Notes under the pieces: model-generated | Told to the model about the DNA's origin: nothing | Database searches by the model: none | The model's input: only the letters and a program-made list of their open reading frames with translations | Program-made: the position numbers and the translations under genes | Origin: Candidatus Argoarchaeum ethanivorans | Lineage (GTDB): Archaea > Halobacteriota > Methanosarcinia > Methanosarcinales > EX4572-44 | Length of the DNA: 64,000 nt | Assembly: GCA_004193545.1 (NCBI GenBank) | Contig: RPGO01000004.1 | Coordinates: 50,475-114,474 of the forward strand | Reading direction: 5' to 3' | Shown: positions 51,735 through 61,837 of the stretch, one piece after another | Layout: every line of letters begins with the position of its first letter | How positions within the stretch are numbered: the first letter of the stretch is position 1

Positions 51735-52931
51735 TTATTTTCGGCATTTTATCTCTAGTTCCTCCAAAGCCCAGCTTATGCTACCTATAGACATTGCCTC
51801 ATCCTCACCAATCCAGAAGTCGTCTATTTTTTTATATGCGATGACACACTTCTCAAGGGGTTTCACTGCCCTTTCATCCCCTATTTTTGCAAGAGCACAT
51901 GCTACCGCACTTCGAACATTGTGACGATCAGATTCATCTATCAAAACTTGAATAAGTGGTTCCACTGCCTTTTCATTTCCTATTTTTCCAAGAGCAATTG
52001 CTGCTGAATTTCGAATGTCTTTGTAAAAATCATACCGACCCCTCAAAACTTGAATAAGTGGTTCCACTGCCTTTTCATTTCCTATTTCTCCAAGAGCAAG
52101 TACTACCTCCCTTCGAACATTGTGACGATCAGATTCATCTATCAAAACTTGAATAAGTGGTTCCACTGCCTTTTCATTTCCTATTTTTCCAAGAGCAAAT
52201 GCTGCACCATTCCTAACACCAAAACCTATATTTTTATTCTTTATAACCTGAATGAGAGGTTCAACAGCAGGTTTTCCTATCTTTCCGAGAGCTTCTGATA
52301 TTTCATACCTACTTTCAAGACGACTTCCAAAAGGATGATACTTCTTCAATGCTTGAATAAGTGGTTCCACTGCCTTTTCATTTCCTATTTCTCCAAGAGC
52401 CTCTGCTGCTGCATCTCGAACATCATATTGGTTATAGTTTAAAAGCAAAATGAAATATTTTACTGCCCTTCCATCTCTTATCTTTCCAAGAGTTCTTATT
52501 GCTTCATCTTGATCAGGACTATCAGACCTAATAAAAAGCATGAGGGGTTCTATCACCGTTTCTCCTAATCTCGGTAATTCATCCCACTGTCTTTTTGCAA
52601 TTAAATAATAAGCTTTCTCTACGTCATCCGTAGGCTCCCAGCCTATCCTGTCAAGAGCTTTTGCTGCTATTCCTCTATCACATATATCCTCCGTTTTCAT
52701 AACCTGAATGAGAGGTTCTACTGCTCTTGTGTCTCCTATTATACCAAGAGCCTTTGCTGCTTTATTTCGAACGAACCAATCTTTATCCTTCAAAGCCCGA
52801 ATAAGAGGTTCTACTGCTCTTGTGTCTCCTATCTCTCCAAGAGCCTCTGCTGCTTTATCTCGAATGAGCCAATCTTTATTCTTTAAAAGTTTTATCGACC
52901 TCTTCACCTTAAACGAATTAAGTATTCCCAT
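51735..52931 (-). CDS. PBS-lyase-type HEAT repeat protein
   Basis: Repeats [37 protein letters not shown], ~31-aa periodicity. Confidence 0.9.
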   Translation of the reverse strand: MGILNSFKVKRSIKLLKNKDWLIRDKAAEALGEIGDTRAVEPLIRALKDKDWFVRNKAAKALGIIGDTRAVEPLIQVMKTEDICDRGIAAKALDRIGWEPTDDVEKAYYLIAKRQWDELPRLGETVIEPLMLFIRSDSPDQDEAIRTLGKIRDGRAVKYFILLLNYNQYDVRDAAAEALGEIGNEKAVEPLIQALKKYHPFGSRLESRYEISEALGKIGKPAVEPLIQVIKNKNIGFGVRNGAAFALGKIGNEKAVEPLIQVLIDESDRHNVRREVVLALGEIGNEKAVEPLIQVLRGRYDFYKDIRNSAAIALGKIGNEKAVEPLIQVLIDESDRHNVRSAVACALAKIGDERAVKPLEKCVIAYKKIDDFWIGEDEAMSIGSISWALEELEIKCRK

Positions 52932-53020
52932 TTAAAGCCCCCTTCATTTATAGCCCCAACCTCTCCACACCCGATTGAAATCGGGCGCATCCATGGGGCG
53001 CGCACAAACATTGCTCCCCC

Positions 53021-54865
53021 TCACAGACTGACCACCCCAGCCGCAGTCTGCAGAATCATAAGAGCGTCCAATGATGTGATTTGACTATCGTCGTCCACGT
53101 CACCGATCGGATCATATTCGCCGCTGACGGAGAGTTTGAGTGCGATCACGGCATCTACAGGCGTGATCTCGTTGTCATGGTTCAGATCGCCTTCGAGATT
53201 GAGATGAAACGGATCACCAGTAATGGCAAAATAGAACCATGCGGTAGGGGCAAGACCACTCCACGGAGAAAGCCATCCGAAACAACCCGTCCATGTTTTT
53301 GTATCCGGACATCCGGGCAACGAACCATCCGGATTCTGAATGCTCATCAAATTATTCAGGAAGAACTGGGAATCTTCACCACCTGCGGCAACATATTGTG
53401 CGGTTCCTTCGCACCAAACGCTTACCGGACCCATCCCATCAAATCCGCAAATGGTGTCGTTTTCATCGGTCGTAACCAATGTTTTTCGGGCAAAGCTAAG
53501 AGCCTCAATGCCCTTTTCTTTTTCATTTACCCAATGAGAACGTGCAAAGTGAAATAGCCATGTTTGACAATCGATCGCTACAACCGGATCGTTAAAACCA
53601 CGTGGCCAGTATTTTAAATCATGGTCCCAGATACTGAGAAGATATTCTTTGATTCGCTCAGCCTCTTCGATATTTTCTGTTGCGGTCATAGCCCACCACA
53701 CATCTACGTTACCTTCGGTACTATCCACCACCTTACCAGTGTTCATGTTAATTTTTTCCTTGAGCCACTCGACTGCATCGTTGATGATTGGTTCTACTGA
53801 ATCGTTGCCGCTTTTTAACCGGTATATTTGTAAAGCAAAGGTCATCCACGCCTGATCACCCACCCATTCGTCATAAGAAAGTATCGCTCCGGTCTCAGGG
53901 TCCCATCCGCGGGGCCAATGTCCATCCTCCATTTGCTGATTGGAAATAAAATCCACGAGCTTATCGGCTTTCAAAGCTTCGTTATTTATGGGATTTCCAT
54001 TTAACCATATACCCTCTCTTGTCAGGACACGTAGTACCAGAGCTTGGTCATATAACCAAGCTTTAGGAGAAGGTTCCCCTTTCCATGAAATGAAGAGTCC
54101 AGTATCTTTTTGCTGACTTAAAATGTAGTCAACAGCATCACGAGCGGCGTTTGAGTCGCCAGTGCTGGCATGATATTTATCTTGACGATTCCATTGCTGT
54201 ACATTGTCTGCCTGTAAATGATCAATGGTGAGTTGCCCGGACCCTCCGCCAGGGCGTTTAACAACGAAAAAGAAACGCTTGATATTAGACCAATCAATCT
54301 CCGCATCTGCTGTGTTCCCACCCCAGAATTTGTAGAATAGTTTACGTGGGACTGCAATGTTTTCCATCCATCTGTCAATGCCATTGATCTCATCAAAATT
54401 GCACCCATAAAAAACATCGTTTGTATCGGCAAACATTAAACAGACACGGTTGGGCGTACTATCTGATCCGTGAAAGCTAACTCCAAATATATCGTAGTTT
54501 GAAAGGTCTATCGGTTTCGTAAAGGTGTATTTACCTTGTACCCAATCACCAGTTCCTATATCCCAGTTGAGTTGCACAGCGTTACCAATAAACCCAGGAA
54601 CCAACTCTAAATTCCCGTTTGAAGATGTATCCGATTCAAGAGACCAATTGCCTAAGTCTTCACAATCGAGGATAACGGTTCCATGCCAGCCAGGCGAACA
54701 GTTTGTTAAAATCTTGTTGTCCGTTTGGATAAGGGATGGCTTGTCTGGAATTGTTACCGCAGACGCGATCCCAATACCTGCGCTTATGAATGCCAACATT
54801 GCAAAGAGAACAGCAAATACCAATACTACTACCATTCCAAATTTTCCCATTGTTTTGTTCTTCAC
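53021..54865 (-). CDS. Secreted dockerin-containing protein with carbohydrate-binding-like and alpha-toroid (prenyltransferase-like) domains
   Basis: Signal peptide; C-term GDLNHDNEITPVDAVIALKLSVSG..GDVDDDSQITSLDALMILQTAAG = two dockerin Ca-binding repeats. Confidence 0.8.
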   Translation of the reverse strand: MKNKTMGKFGMVVVLVFAVLFAMLAFISAGIGIASAVTIPDKPSLIQTDNKILTNCSPGWHGTVILDCEDLGNWSLESDTSSNGNLELVPGFIGNAVQLNWDIGTGDWVQGKYTFTKPIDLSNYDIFGVSFHGSDSTPNRVCLMFADTNDVFYGCNFDEINGIDRWMENIAVPRKLFYKFWGGNTADAEIDWSNIKRFFFVVKRPGGGSGQLTIDHLQADNVQQWNRQDKYHASTGDSNAARDAVDYILSQQKDTGLFISWKGEPSPKAWLYDQALVLRVLTREGIWLNGNPINNEALKADKLVDFISNQQMEDGHWPRGWDPETGAILSYDEWVGDQAWMTFALQIYRLKSGNDSVEPIINDAVEWLKEKINMNTGKVVDSTEGNVDVWWAMTATENIEEAERIKEYLLSIWDHDLKYWPRGFNDPVVAIDCQTWLFHFARSHWVNEKEKGIEALSFARKTLVTTDENDTICGFDGMGPVSVWCEGTAQYVAAGGEDSQFFLNNLMSIQNPDGSLPGCPDTKTWTGCFGWLSPWSGLAPTAWFYFAITGDPFHLNLEGDLNHDNEITPVDAVIALKLSVSGEYDPIGDVDDDSQITSLDALMILQTAAGVVSL

Positions 54866-54870
54866 TTATA

Positions 54871-56319
54871 TCACCTTTCGCCAGCCTCAGCCGCTTCACA
54901 CTGACCGAAGTTGGGGGTTCCGATTGCCGCATGCAAGATCATGAGCGCGTCGAGCGAGGTTACATGCCCGTCGCCGCTGACATCGGCGGCGAGCGTTGCG
55001 GTATCGCACGGGCGGCTGCCTGCTGCGAGCCGGAGCGCAATCGCGGCATCTGTGGGGGTGACTTTGTGGTCGTGGTTGAGATCACCGCGTATCGCTCTTA
55101 TCTCAAAATCATATCCCCCATTCCAACTAGCGATGGCGTAAAAACTGGTATCGATAAATCTTTTCCAATATTCTGCCTTTTTATTCCCATCAGGCTCTAT
55201 TTCAATCCAGTCTGCCCATCCACCATGAATTTGGTTCCAGAGCGTACTAGTTTCAGCCCACTGGATAGCAGTTTCTGCATCGGAGATATTTCCTGTATCA
55301 AACCAGCTGAGGGCCGCCTGAAAGGCAAATCCTGGATATTTCCTTGTCTTAAGCCCCCCATCTTCACAGTCATAGCCTATACAGCCCATGCAGGAACTGT
55401 TCTCTGGTCGAAAAGTTTTGTTGATCCAAGCACCAACTACTGGTGAATCCACACCTTCTACTGGTAAATCCAACATCCGGGGCGCATATTGGATCCAACT
55501 GGGATGTGGATCAACATCAGCACCCAAGCACGAAAGATGTGGATTCTTACGAGGATTTCCGTTTTCATCGATTGCGATACGCCATACTCCAATATCAGAG
55601 TCATATAAGCATGTGTTTATCCCATTTATTATCTCTTTGGCACTATCAGCACATTCTGACGCAAACGATGCGTTCCCTTCAACTGTTGCCCATGCCTCTG
55701 CAGCCTTCAATGCCTGATAAGCGTAAGAATTATCATGGGTCCAGCGCCAACCATGGTATTGCCCATTGGCGTCCTTTCCACCACCCAACAGTCCATCGTC
55801 GATGCCACCTTTATTTACAACTTTCTGGCACTCCATTAAATATTTAGCTCCATTTTTCATAGCGTTATATTTATTGGGGTCATAGCCTAATTTGTAAAAG
55901 ACGATCATTACCTCAGCCGTCTGAGTTGGAGACTTGGCGTAGTCTTCTACTTTTATGCCACCATCTATGGCGGAATTGTAATGGTTATACCACGCTCCAT
56001 CTGACTGGTCTTGTATCTTAATTAGATAATCAGCCGCTAACTGGGCTTGTTCGAGATATGATGTATCATTGAGGGCTTCTGAGGCAACAATTAAACCCAA
56101 TATTGCCATAGCATTCTCTCTTGGAACTACCCACGTGGGATCCCCATATACATTGTTGATGGCACCATAGGCGGGATGTTGAGGATCCTTTATATATTGG
56201 CAGGACAGTATATAATCTGCTTCTATCTTCATTTTTTCTTCTTTAGTCCATGCGGAAGCCGTACCCACGCTAAGTGCCAAAACGACGATCAAAATAACTG
56301 CAATGATTTTTTTGTTCAT
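54871..56319 (-). CDS. Secreted dockerin-containing alpha-toroid (prenyltransferase-like) protein
   Basis: Signal peptide MNKKIIAVILIVVLALSVGTASA; dockerin GDLNHDHKVTPTDAAIALRLAAG..ADVSGDGHVTSLDALMILHAAIG. Confidence 0.82.
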   Translation of the reverse strand: MNKKIIAVILIVVLALSVGTASAWTKEEKMKIEADYILSCQYIKDPQHPAYGAINNVYGDPTWVVPRENAMAILGLIVASEALNDTSYLEQAQLAADYLIKIQDQSDGAWYNHYNSAIDGGIKVEDYAKSPTQTAEVMIVFYKLGYDPNKYNAMKNGAKYLMECQKVVNKGGIDDGLLGGGKDANGQYHGWRWTHDNSYAYQALKAAEAWATVEGNASFASECADSAKEIINGINTCLYDSDIGVWRIAIDENGNPRKNPHLSCLGADVDPHPSWIQYAPRMLDLPVEGVDSPVVGAWINKTFRPENSSCMGCIGYDCEDGGLKTRKYPGFAFQAALSWFDTGNISDAETAIQWAETSTLWNQIHGGWADWIEIEPDGNKKAEYWKRFIDTSFYAIASWNGGYDFEIRAIRGDLNHDHKVTPTDAAIALRLAAGSRPCDTATLAADVSGDGHVTSLDALMILHAAIGTPNFGQCEAAEAGER

Positions 56320-56358
56320 TTTTTCATCCACCTCATTATTTCTCACCCCTATTGTAAG

Positions 56359-56604
56359 TCACCAAACCCCGCACTTAAGAGGTAGTCCCATAATTGGATA
56401 TTTTGCGACATTAGTAATGTCAATCGTGCTTTCTACCGGATTATATGCAGTATACGAGTTGTCATAACCAAAGTGCATCCAATTTGCAACATCGCCCAGC
56501 GCGGACTGAGTTGGTTGGGTTGCCGCGTTGCTTCCCGTTGTTACAGTTACACTCAACGCAATGAGTACAATGGTTATTAAACCTGATATGATTTTCTTTT
56601 TCAT
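56359..56604 (-). pseudogene. Truncated secreted protein (beta-propeller-like start) cut off by an IS200-like relic end
   Basis: Signal peptide MKKKIISGLITIVLIALSVTVTTGSNA..WMHFGYDNSYTAYNP, then stop in aagtcaccaaaccccgcacttaagagg. Confidence 0.6.
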
Positions 56605-56641
56605 ATTTTTATTCCCTTCTTTTTGTTCTTCTTTTCTTAAA

Positions 56642-57181
56642 TAAGTCACTATACCCCGTACTCAAGTACAGGGCTTGTTAGCGTTTTTCGCTTATAAGGG
56701 TTTCGTTTTTATTTTGTCTTGTGTAGAGATATATTTCTCAACTACCTCCCATCCATGACCAACAGATCCATGGTAACACCCCGGAGCCCATAAATGATCG
56801 GTGCACCATTCTCTTAAATGAGGGAAGTGCTGTCTGAGTATCCTGCTCGTTCTTCCCTTGATCTTCTTTGCGATAAAACTTACAGAATACTTTGGCGGGT
56901 ACTTGATGAAAAGATGAACATGATCCACATTCACTCCCATATCTATTACCTTAATATCCATCTCCTTGCATGTCTTCCTGATAAGCCCCTCTGTAGCCAG
57001 TGCAACGTCTCCAACCAGAATCTTCCCGCGATACTTTGGTGTAATCACCATATGGTCAGTTAATAAAGAAACCGTATGCCGATCGTATCGAAGATCTCTT
57101 CGTTCCACACACTAATTTTTATGAAGGCATTTTATATAAACTTTACAGTTACAAAATATTCTGGTAAATATTTATACAAAT
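56642..57181 (-). mobile_element. tnpA: IS200/IS605-family element with TnpA
   Basis: TnpA ORF 56692-57108 (HMVITPKYRGK..NVDHVHLFIKYPPKYSVSFIAKKIKGRTS); end hairpin ccccgtactcaagtacaggg. Confidence 0.88.
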
Positions 57182-57232
57182 CTTATAAATCTGCCTGTGT
57201 AAGACTCAAAACATTGTGTTGTTTGTGTTGCA

Positions 57233-57310
57233 CTCGATTGCTTCGCAATCGAGAATTATTTCTTCACAACGAAGTTGTGCAGCAGTTGTGCAGTGCTTGC
57301 ACAATCAAGA
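57233..57310. repeat. Cluster of hairpin repeats upstream of glnA
   Basis: ctcgattgcttcgcaatcgag; ttcacaacgaagttgtgcag; gcttgcacaatcaagagtt. Confidence 0.85.
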
Positions 57311-57525
57311 GTTATTTTCTGCATATGAATCTCTAATGAGACAATGTGACACAGGCACGTAAGGGTGAAAAGAGGGTGCGTTGTATACTTCAGTGGTAGG
57401 GGTATTGATATTTCTCCCTTTTTCATAGGAAGTATGCAGTTTGGAGATACTGGTTTGACCGTAACAGTTATACACAAAGATACGGTAAAGGGATAGTGGT
57501 TACTTAATAAATAACAGGTGATAAC

Positions 57526-58851
57526 ATGACGACGACAAAAGATGATGTAATGTCTGCAGTCGAGGAAAGAAATGTAAAGTTCATCAGACTGTGGTTCACA
57601 GATATTATGGGCGTACTCAAGAGTTTTGCAATCACGAAAGAGGAACTCGAAGGTGCGCTCGAGAATGGAATGGGTTTTGATGGCTCATCGATTGCTGGCT
57701 ACCAGGACATCGAGGAGAGCGATATGGTTGCAATGCCAGACACCTCAACCTTCCAGGTGCTCCCGTGGAGACCACAGGAGGATGCAACCGCGAGAATGTT
57801 TGTGAATGTACTGACCCCTGACAGGAAACCGTACGAAGGCGATCCAAGATACGTCCTCAAGAGAAATCTTGAGCGGGCAAAGAAGATGGGGCTTTCGATG
57901 TTTACTGGACCCGAGCTTGAGTACTTCTACTTCAGAAGCTCAGAATCACCGGAAGTCCTTGATAAGGGCGGGTACTTTGATCTAACACCGCTTGACCTTG
58001 CCACCGATTACCGTAGAGAGACTGTGTTTGCGCTTGAGAAGATGGGAGTCCGTGTAGAATATAGCCATCACGAGGTTGCACCGAGCCAGCACGAGATTGA
58101 TCTCAGATATACCGATGCTCTTGCCATGGCAGACAATGTGATGACGTATCGGCTTGTCGTAAAGGAGATCGCCCAGAAATTCGGCGTCTATGCAACATTT
58201 ATGCCAAAACCAATCTTCGGAGAGAACGGGTCAGGCATGCACATCCACCAGTCGCTTTTTTCTGGTAATCACAACGCATTCTTTGACGCAGATGATGAGT
58301 ACACACTCTCAGATCTTGCAAAGGGCTATATCGCAGGACTGCTCCGCCATTCAAGAGAGATCTGTTCGGTCTTTGCCCAGAGCGTAAACTCATACAAGCG
58401 GCTCGTGCCTGGATTTGAGGCGCCTGTGTACATCGCATGGGCACGGCGGAATAGATCAGCGCTCATAAGGGTTCCGATGTACCAGCCAGGAAAGGAACTT
58501 GCAACACGGATGGAATACCGCGCGGCGGATCCGATCTGCAATCCATATCTCACATTCTCTGTGATGCTTGCGGCAGGACTCGAGGGTGTTGAAAATGGAT
58601 ACGAACTACCAGACCCACTGGAACGGAACATCTACACGATGACAGGATCTGAGAGGGAGAGTCTGGGTGTCGAAACGCTTCCGCAAAACCTGGGCGATGC
58701 AATCGCTGAGACCGAGAAGAGCGATCTTGTGCGGCGGGCTCTTGGAGACCACACCTTCGAGCGGTTCATCTCGCTTAAGAAACAGGAATGGGATGATTAC
58801 CGGATACAGGTTACGCCTTATGAGATTACGAAGTTTCTGCCGATGATGTAA
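57526..58851 (+). CDS. glnA: Glutamine synthetase type I
   Basis: 441 aa; FDGSSIAGYQDIEESDM; GSGMHIHQSLF; NRSALIRVP. Confidence 0.95.
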   Translation: MTTTKDDVMSAVEERNVKFIRLWFTDIMGVLKSFAITKEELEGALENGMGFDGSSIAGYQDIEESDMVAMPDTSTFQVLPWRPQEDATARMFVNVLTPDRKPYEGDPRYVLKRNLERAKKMGLSMFTGPELEYFYFRSSESPEVLDKGGYFDLTPLDLATDYRRETVFALEKMGVRVEYSHHEVAPSQHEIDLRYTDALAMADNVMTYRLVVKEIAQKFGVYATFMPKPIFGENGSGMHIHQSLFSGNHNAFFDADDEYTLSDLAKGYIAGLLRHSREICSVFAQSVNSYKRLVPGFEAPVYIAWARRNRSALIRVPMYQPGKELATRMEYRAADPICNPYLTFSVMLAAGLEGVENGYELPDPLERNIYTMTGSERESLGVETLPQNLGDAIAETEKSDLVRRALGDHTFERFISLKKQEWDDYRIQVTPYEITKFLPMM

Positions 58852-58877
58852 GATCTAAAAATCCGAATGTTTTATCA

Positions 58878-59008
58878 CCACGGGGAAGTGCAGAGAACTG
58901 GAAAGCCACCTCCTCTTTTTTCTTCTGCCTGGCTTCGCGGTTAAATTCCCTGTTTTGATCCATACCTTTCGGTGTCAAGGGTGTTGACCACACAGTATTC
59001 TGGCAGGC
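58878..59008. repeat. Intergenic dispersed repeat, copy 2
   Basis: cttcgcggttaaattccctgttttgatccatacctttcggtgtcaagggtgttgaccacacagtattctggcagg, similar to 44557-44682. Confidence 0.8.
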
Positions 59009-59077
59009 ACCTTAAATGTGCTCTCTCGTAAAATTTAAGGAAGATGAATAATCCAGTGAATATGGAAATGCATTATT

Positions 59078-59437
59078 ATGAAACATAGAATTATATCGTC
59101 AGGTGAACAGGCAGTATTTGAAGCAGGGATTAAGCTTGGAGCATTGTACCATCAATTCACAGGTGCCCCAATCAGTCCCGCAAGTGTTGATTCTATGGAA
59201 AAAGCTATAGAAGAAAGTATTGCTCTTCAACCTTATGTAATAAATATAACTGTGAAAATAGACCGCGACATTATAAACGCACGTTTAAATGAATTTGGAT
59301 ACTGTGAAATCGAGGGACGCATGCTGGATGTAACTCTCATAACGCGTGTTGGATGCAGCACAGCGACAGTGAGATTGTCTTATGACAGCAAACTTGAGTA
59401 TCCTTTAATGAAGATATTGCAAATAGAGGAGAACTGA
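59078..59437 (+). CDS. mptD: Archaeal dihydroneopterin aldolase, MptD family
   Basis: 120-aa class protein, AGIKLGALYHQFTGAPISP. Confidence 0.75.
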   Translation: MKHRIISSGEQAVFEAGIKLGALYHQFTGAPISPASVDSMEKAIEESIALQPYVINITVKIDRDIINARLNEFGYCEIEGRMLDVTLITRVGCSTATVRLSYDSKLEYPLMKILQIEEN

Positions 59438-59494
59438 TACAGTTCAACATCGTGTGGAAATCCGCATAAAACCACGAGATTTGAATTGTTACTC

Positions 59495-60244
59495 TTAATC
59501 CTGCAGAGTTGTAAACGGATCAGGAAAACCAGCCTCATCAAAGGCACGCTTGCGACGCATACAGGATTCACAGACCCCACAGGGCAGAGCTTTTTCATTG
59601 TAGCACGACCATGACCACTGGAAAGGTGCATCGATACTCATGCCAAGCTTCACGATCTTGACTTTACTTAATGATTGCAGTGGTGCGTACACGACAGGAT
59701 GATTCAATGTGCCGTATTCAAGTACCTTGTTAAACAACTCAACAAACCTTACTGAATTATCAGGAAACGTGAAAGCTTCCTCGCAATCAAAACCAGTGAC
59801 TATTGTTCCATAGCCATAGTTTTCTGCAAAGGACGCAGCAATAGATAAAAATACCATATTTCGAGCAGGTACCCACACCGCTTCAGCTGTTTTAAAAATA
59901 ATAGAACTATTATCAAGTTCATCTGCACTGTTGATTGTTGGAACATCCCTGTTAGTAGCAGTAAGCGCACTGTCAAACTCTGAGAGCCATGGCAGTTTAA
60001 TGACCTGTTGAGAAACACCATAATGTGCTGCTATTTTTGCCGAATATTTAAGTTCATGCCTGCAAGCCCTTTGCCCATAATCGAAAGTAAGACACAAAAG
60101 CTCATCAAACTCATCAAAAGCTTTTTTAAAAGCAACCACTGAGTCCATTCCAGAAGATAATAATACCACTGCGTTGTTTGTCATAATACTAATAGAGGTG
60201 TCATAGAAAAGTTTATACTTTACGATGCATCTATCAATAAACAA
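59495..60244 (-). CDS. queC: 7-cyano-7-deazaguanine synthase QueC
   Basis: NAVVLLSSGMDSVVAFKKAFDEFDELLCLTFDYGQRACRHEL; CYNEKALPCGVCESCMRRKRAF. Confidence 0.93.
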   Translation of the reverse strand: MFIDRCIVKYKLFYDTSISIMTNNAVVLLSSGMDSVVAFKKAFDEFDELLCLTFDYGQRACRHELKYSAKIAAHYGVSQQVIKLPWLSEFDSALTATNRDVPTINSADELDNSSIIFKTAEAVWVPARNMVFLSIAASFAENYGYGTIVTGFDCEEAFTFPDNSVRFVELFNKVLEYGTLNHPVVYAPLQSLSKVKIVKLGMSIDAPFQWSWSCYNEKALPCGVCESCMRRKRAFDEAGFPDPFTTLQD

Positions 60245-60247
60245 AAT

Positions 60248-60736
60248 TTGAGGTTATGTATGGACATGTTTTCTCATATCAAAGACGACCACGTACAGAT
60301 GGTTGATATAAGTGGAAAGAACGACTCACTAAGAATTGCTTCTGCAAGAGGGGATATTAAACTTCGCCCCCGAACAATTGATGCAATAAGAAATCAGCAG
60401 GTAACAAAAGGGAATGTGCTTGCAACAGCACGAATTGCAGCCATTTTAGCAGTGAAAAAAACACCGGAACTAATACCCATGTGTCATCAAGTTTCCATCG
60501 ACGGCATTGATATAAGTTTTGATGTGTCAAGCACAACCATAACTGTTGAGGTGACTGTAAAATCAGATGGTAAAACAGGTGTTGAAATGGATGCTTTGAC
60601 AGGTGTTTCTGCTGCTCTCTTAACGATCTGGGATATGGTAAAATCAGCAGAGAAAGACGAAACTGGCAACTATCCACTAACAATGATTCAAGAGATTAAA
60701 GTGATAAGTAAAACAAAAGAAGAAAAATCAATTTAG
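60248..60736 (+). CDS. moaC: Cyclic pyranopterin monophosphate synthase MoaC
   Basis: MVDISGKNDSLRIASARGDIKL; IPMCHQVSIDGI; TGVEMDALTGVSAALLTIWDMVK. Confidence 0.93.
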   Translation: MRLCMDMFSHIKDDHVQMVDISGKNDSLRIASARGDIKLRPRTIDAIRNQQVTKGNVLATARIAAILAVKKTPELIPMCHQVSIDGIDISFDVSSTTITVEVTVKSDGKTGVEMDALTGVSAALLTIWDMVKSAEKDETGNYPLTMIQEIKVISKTKEEKSI

Positions 60737-60748
60737 GCAGTTATAGTT

Positions 60749-61693
60749 TCAGCCCTCATTCCAAAGCTCGTCTCGCAGTTCCTTTATGGTAGCCGTTCGC
60801 TCTGCAAAAGCATTGTGTCTATGAATGCTTTCTTCGTTGATCTGTTTGATCGTTACAATGGTATCGTCTGGCAGTTGTTTGAATTCTTTCACTATTTTTT
60901 GAGCCATGGAACGCACACAATCTTCTACGAATTTTGGATTGCGGTGTGCCTGTTCAACAAGGGCAGCTTCATCCCTCCTTTTCAAGAATTCATATACCGT
61001 TGCGCTCATCGAATCTTCTATGATGTGTATGATCTTGTCAAGTGGTACATTAACCCCATCGTGCACTTCTATTGTTATTGTGCCGCGACCGCGCTGGTTG
61101 TGTGTTGCCATTGGAATCTTTTCTAAGATTCTTTCTATTATTTCTTTTGAGATTCCAAGTTTTTCCAGTTCGTTGATTGCTTTATCCCGCATGATCTCCT
61201 GGGCACAGGGACATGCGGTGATGCCAAGAACTTCTGCTCCAATCAGTTTTCGAACAATCGTTTTTTCGCCCCTGATTGCTGTAGCTTCTGCAATCATGTC
61301 AACAATCTCCTGGCATGTCACACGGTCATGGGGAGTTTTTCTTTTTATCGCATACTCACTTTTCATTCGAACCTCTGCCCGATTCGCATATTCATGTTGA
61401 TCCAGTAATTTTCTTGCTACTGCTCCACAGAGTTCTTCCACTTCATACACCGGGCTTTCAACAGCTTCTTCTATTACACCATCCACTGCCTCGAAGTTTC
61501 GTGAAAGATTCGCACCCTTTCGATCCAGTGGTAAATCAACAAAAATATCAAAGGTAGAAATGAGTATAATTGGGCGACTATTCTTTCGAGTTATCTCTAC
61601 GAGTTTTTTAACATCTGTGACACCAACTCGTGTTAGATTTACAGGAATCTCTGGTTTATTGGCTTGTACATCTGGTAAACACACAACAGGCAA
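60749..61693 (-). CDS. mptA: GTP cyclohydrolase IV (MptA)
   Basis: [46 protein letters not shown]. Confidence 0.92.
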   Translation of the reverse strand: MPVVCLPDVQANKPEIPVNLTRVGVTDVKKLVEITRKNSRPIILISTFDIFVDLPLDRKGANLSRNFEAVDGVIEEAVESPVYEVEELCGAVARKLLDQHEYANRAEVRMKSEYAIKRKTPHDRVTCQEIVDMIAEATAIRGEKTIVRKLIGAEVLGITACPCAQEIMRDKAINELEKLGISKEIIERILEKIPMATHNQRGRGTITIEVHDGVNVPLDKIIHIIEDSMSATVYEFLKRRDEAALVEQAHRNPKFVEDCVRSMAQKIVKEFKQLPDDTIVTIKQINEESIHRHNAFAERTATIKELRDELWNEG

Positions 61694-61837
61694 CTCCTTC
61701 TAAACATACTTCTTTTACAGTACTGAACACTCCGTGTGCAAAAATCAATAGTAGCATAACAGGTAACTCCTCCAAGTTTCACTTCTTTTACCATCTATGA
61801 TAACTGTTTCGGTTCTAAATCTAAAATTTTTACGATT

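Noticed and set aside
54790-55446. 218-aa plus-strand ORF across two dockerin genes
   Set aside because: Antisense overlap; coding evidence (signal peptides, dockerins) is on the minus strand.
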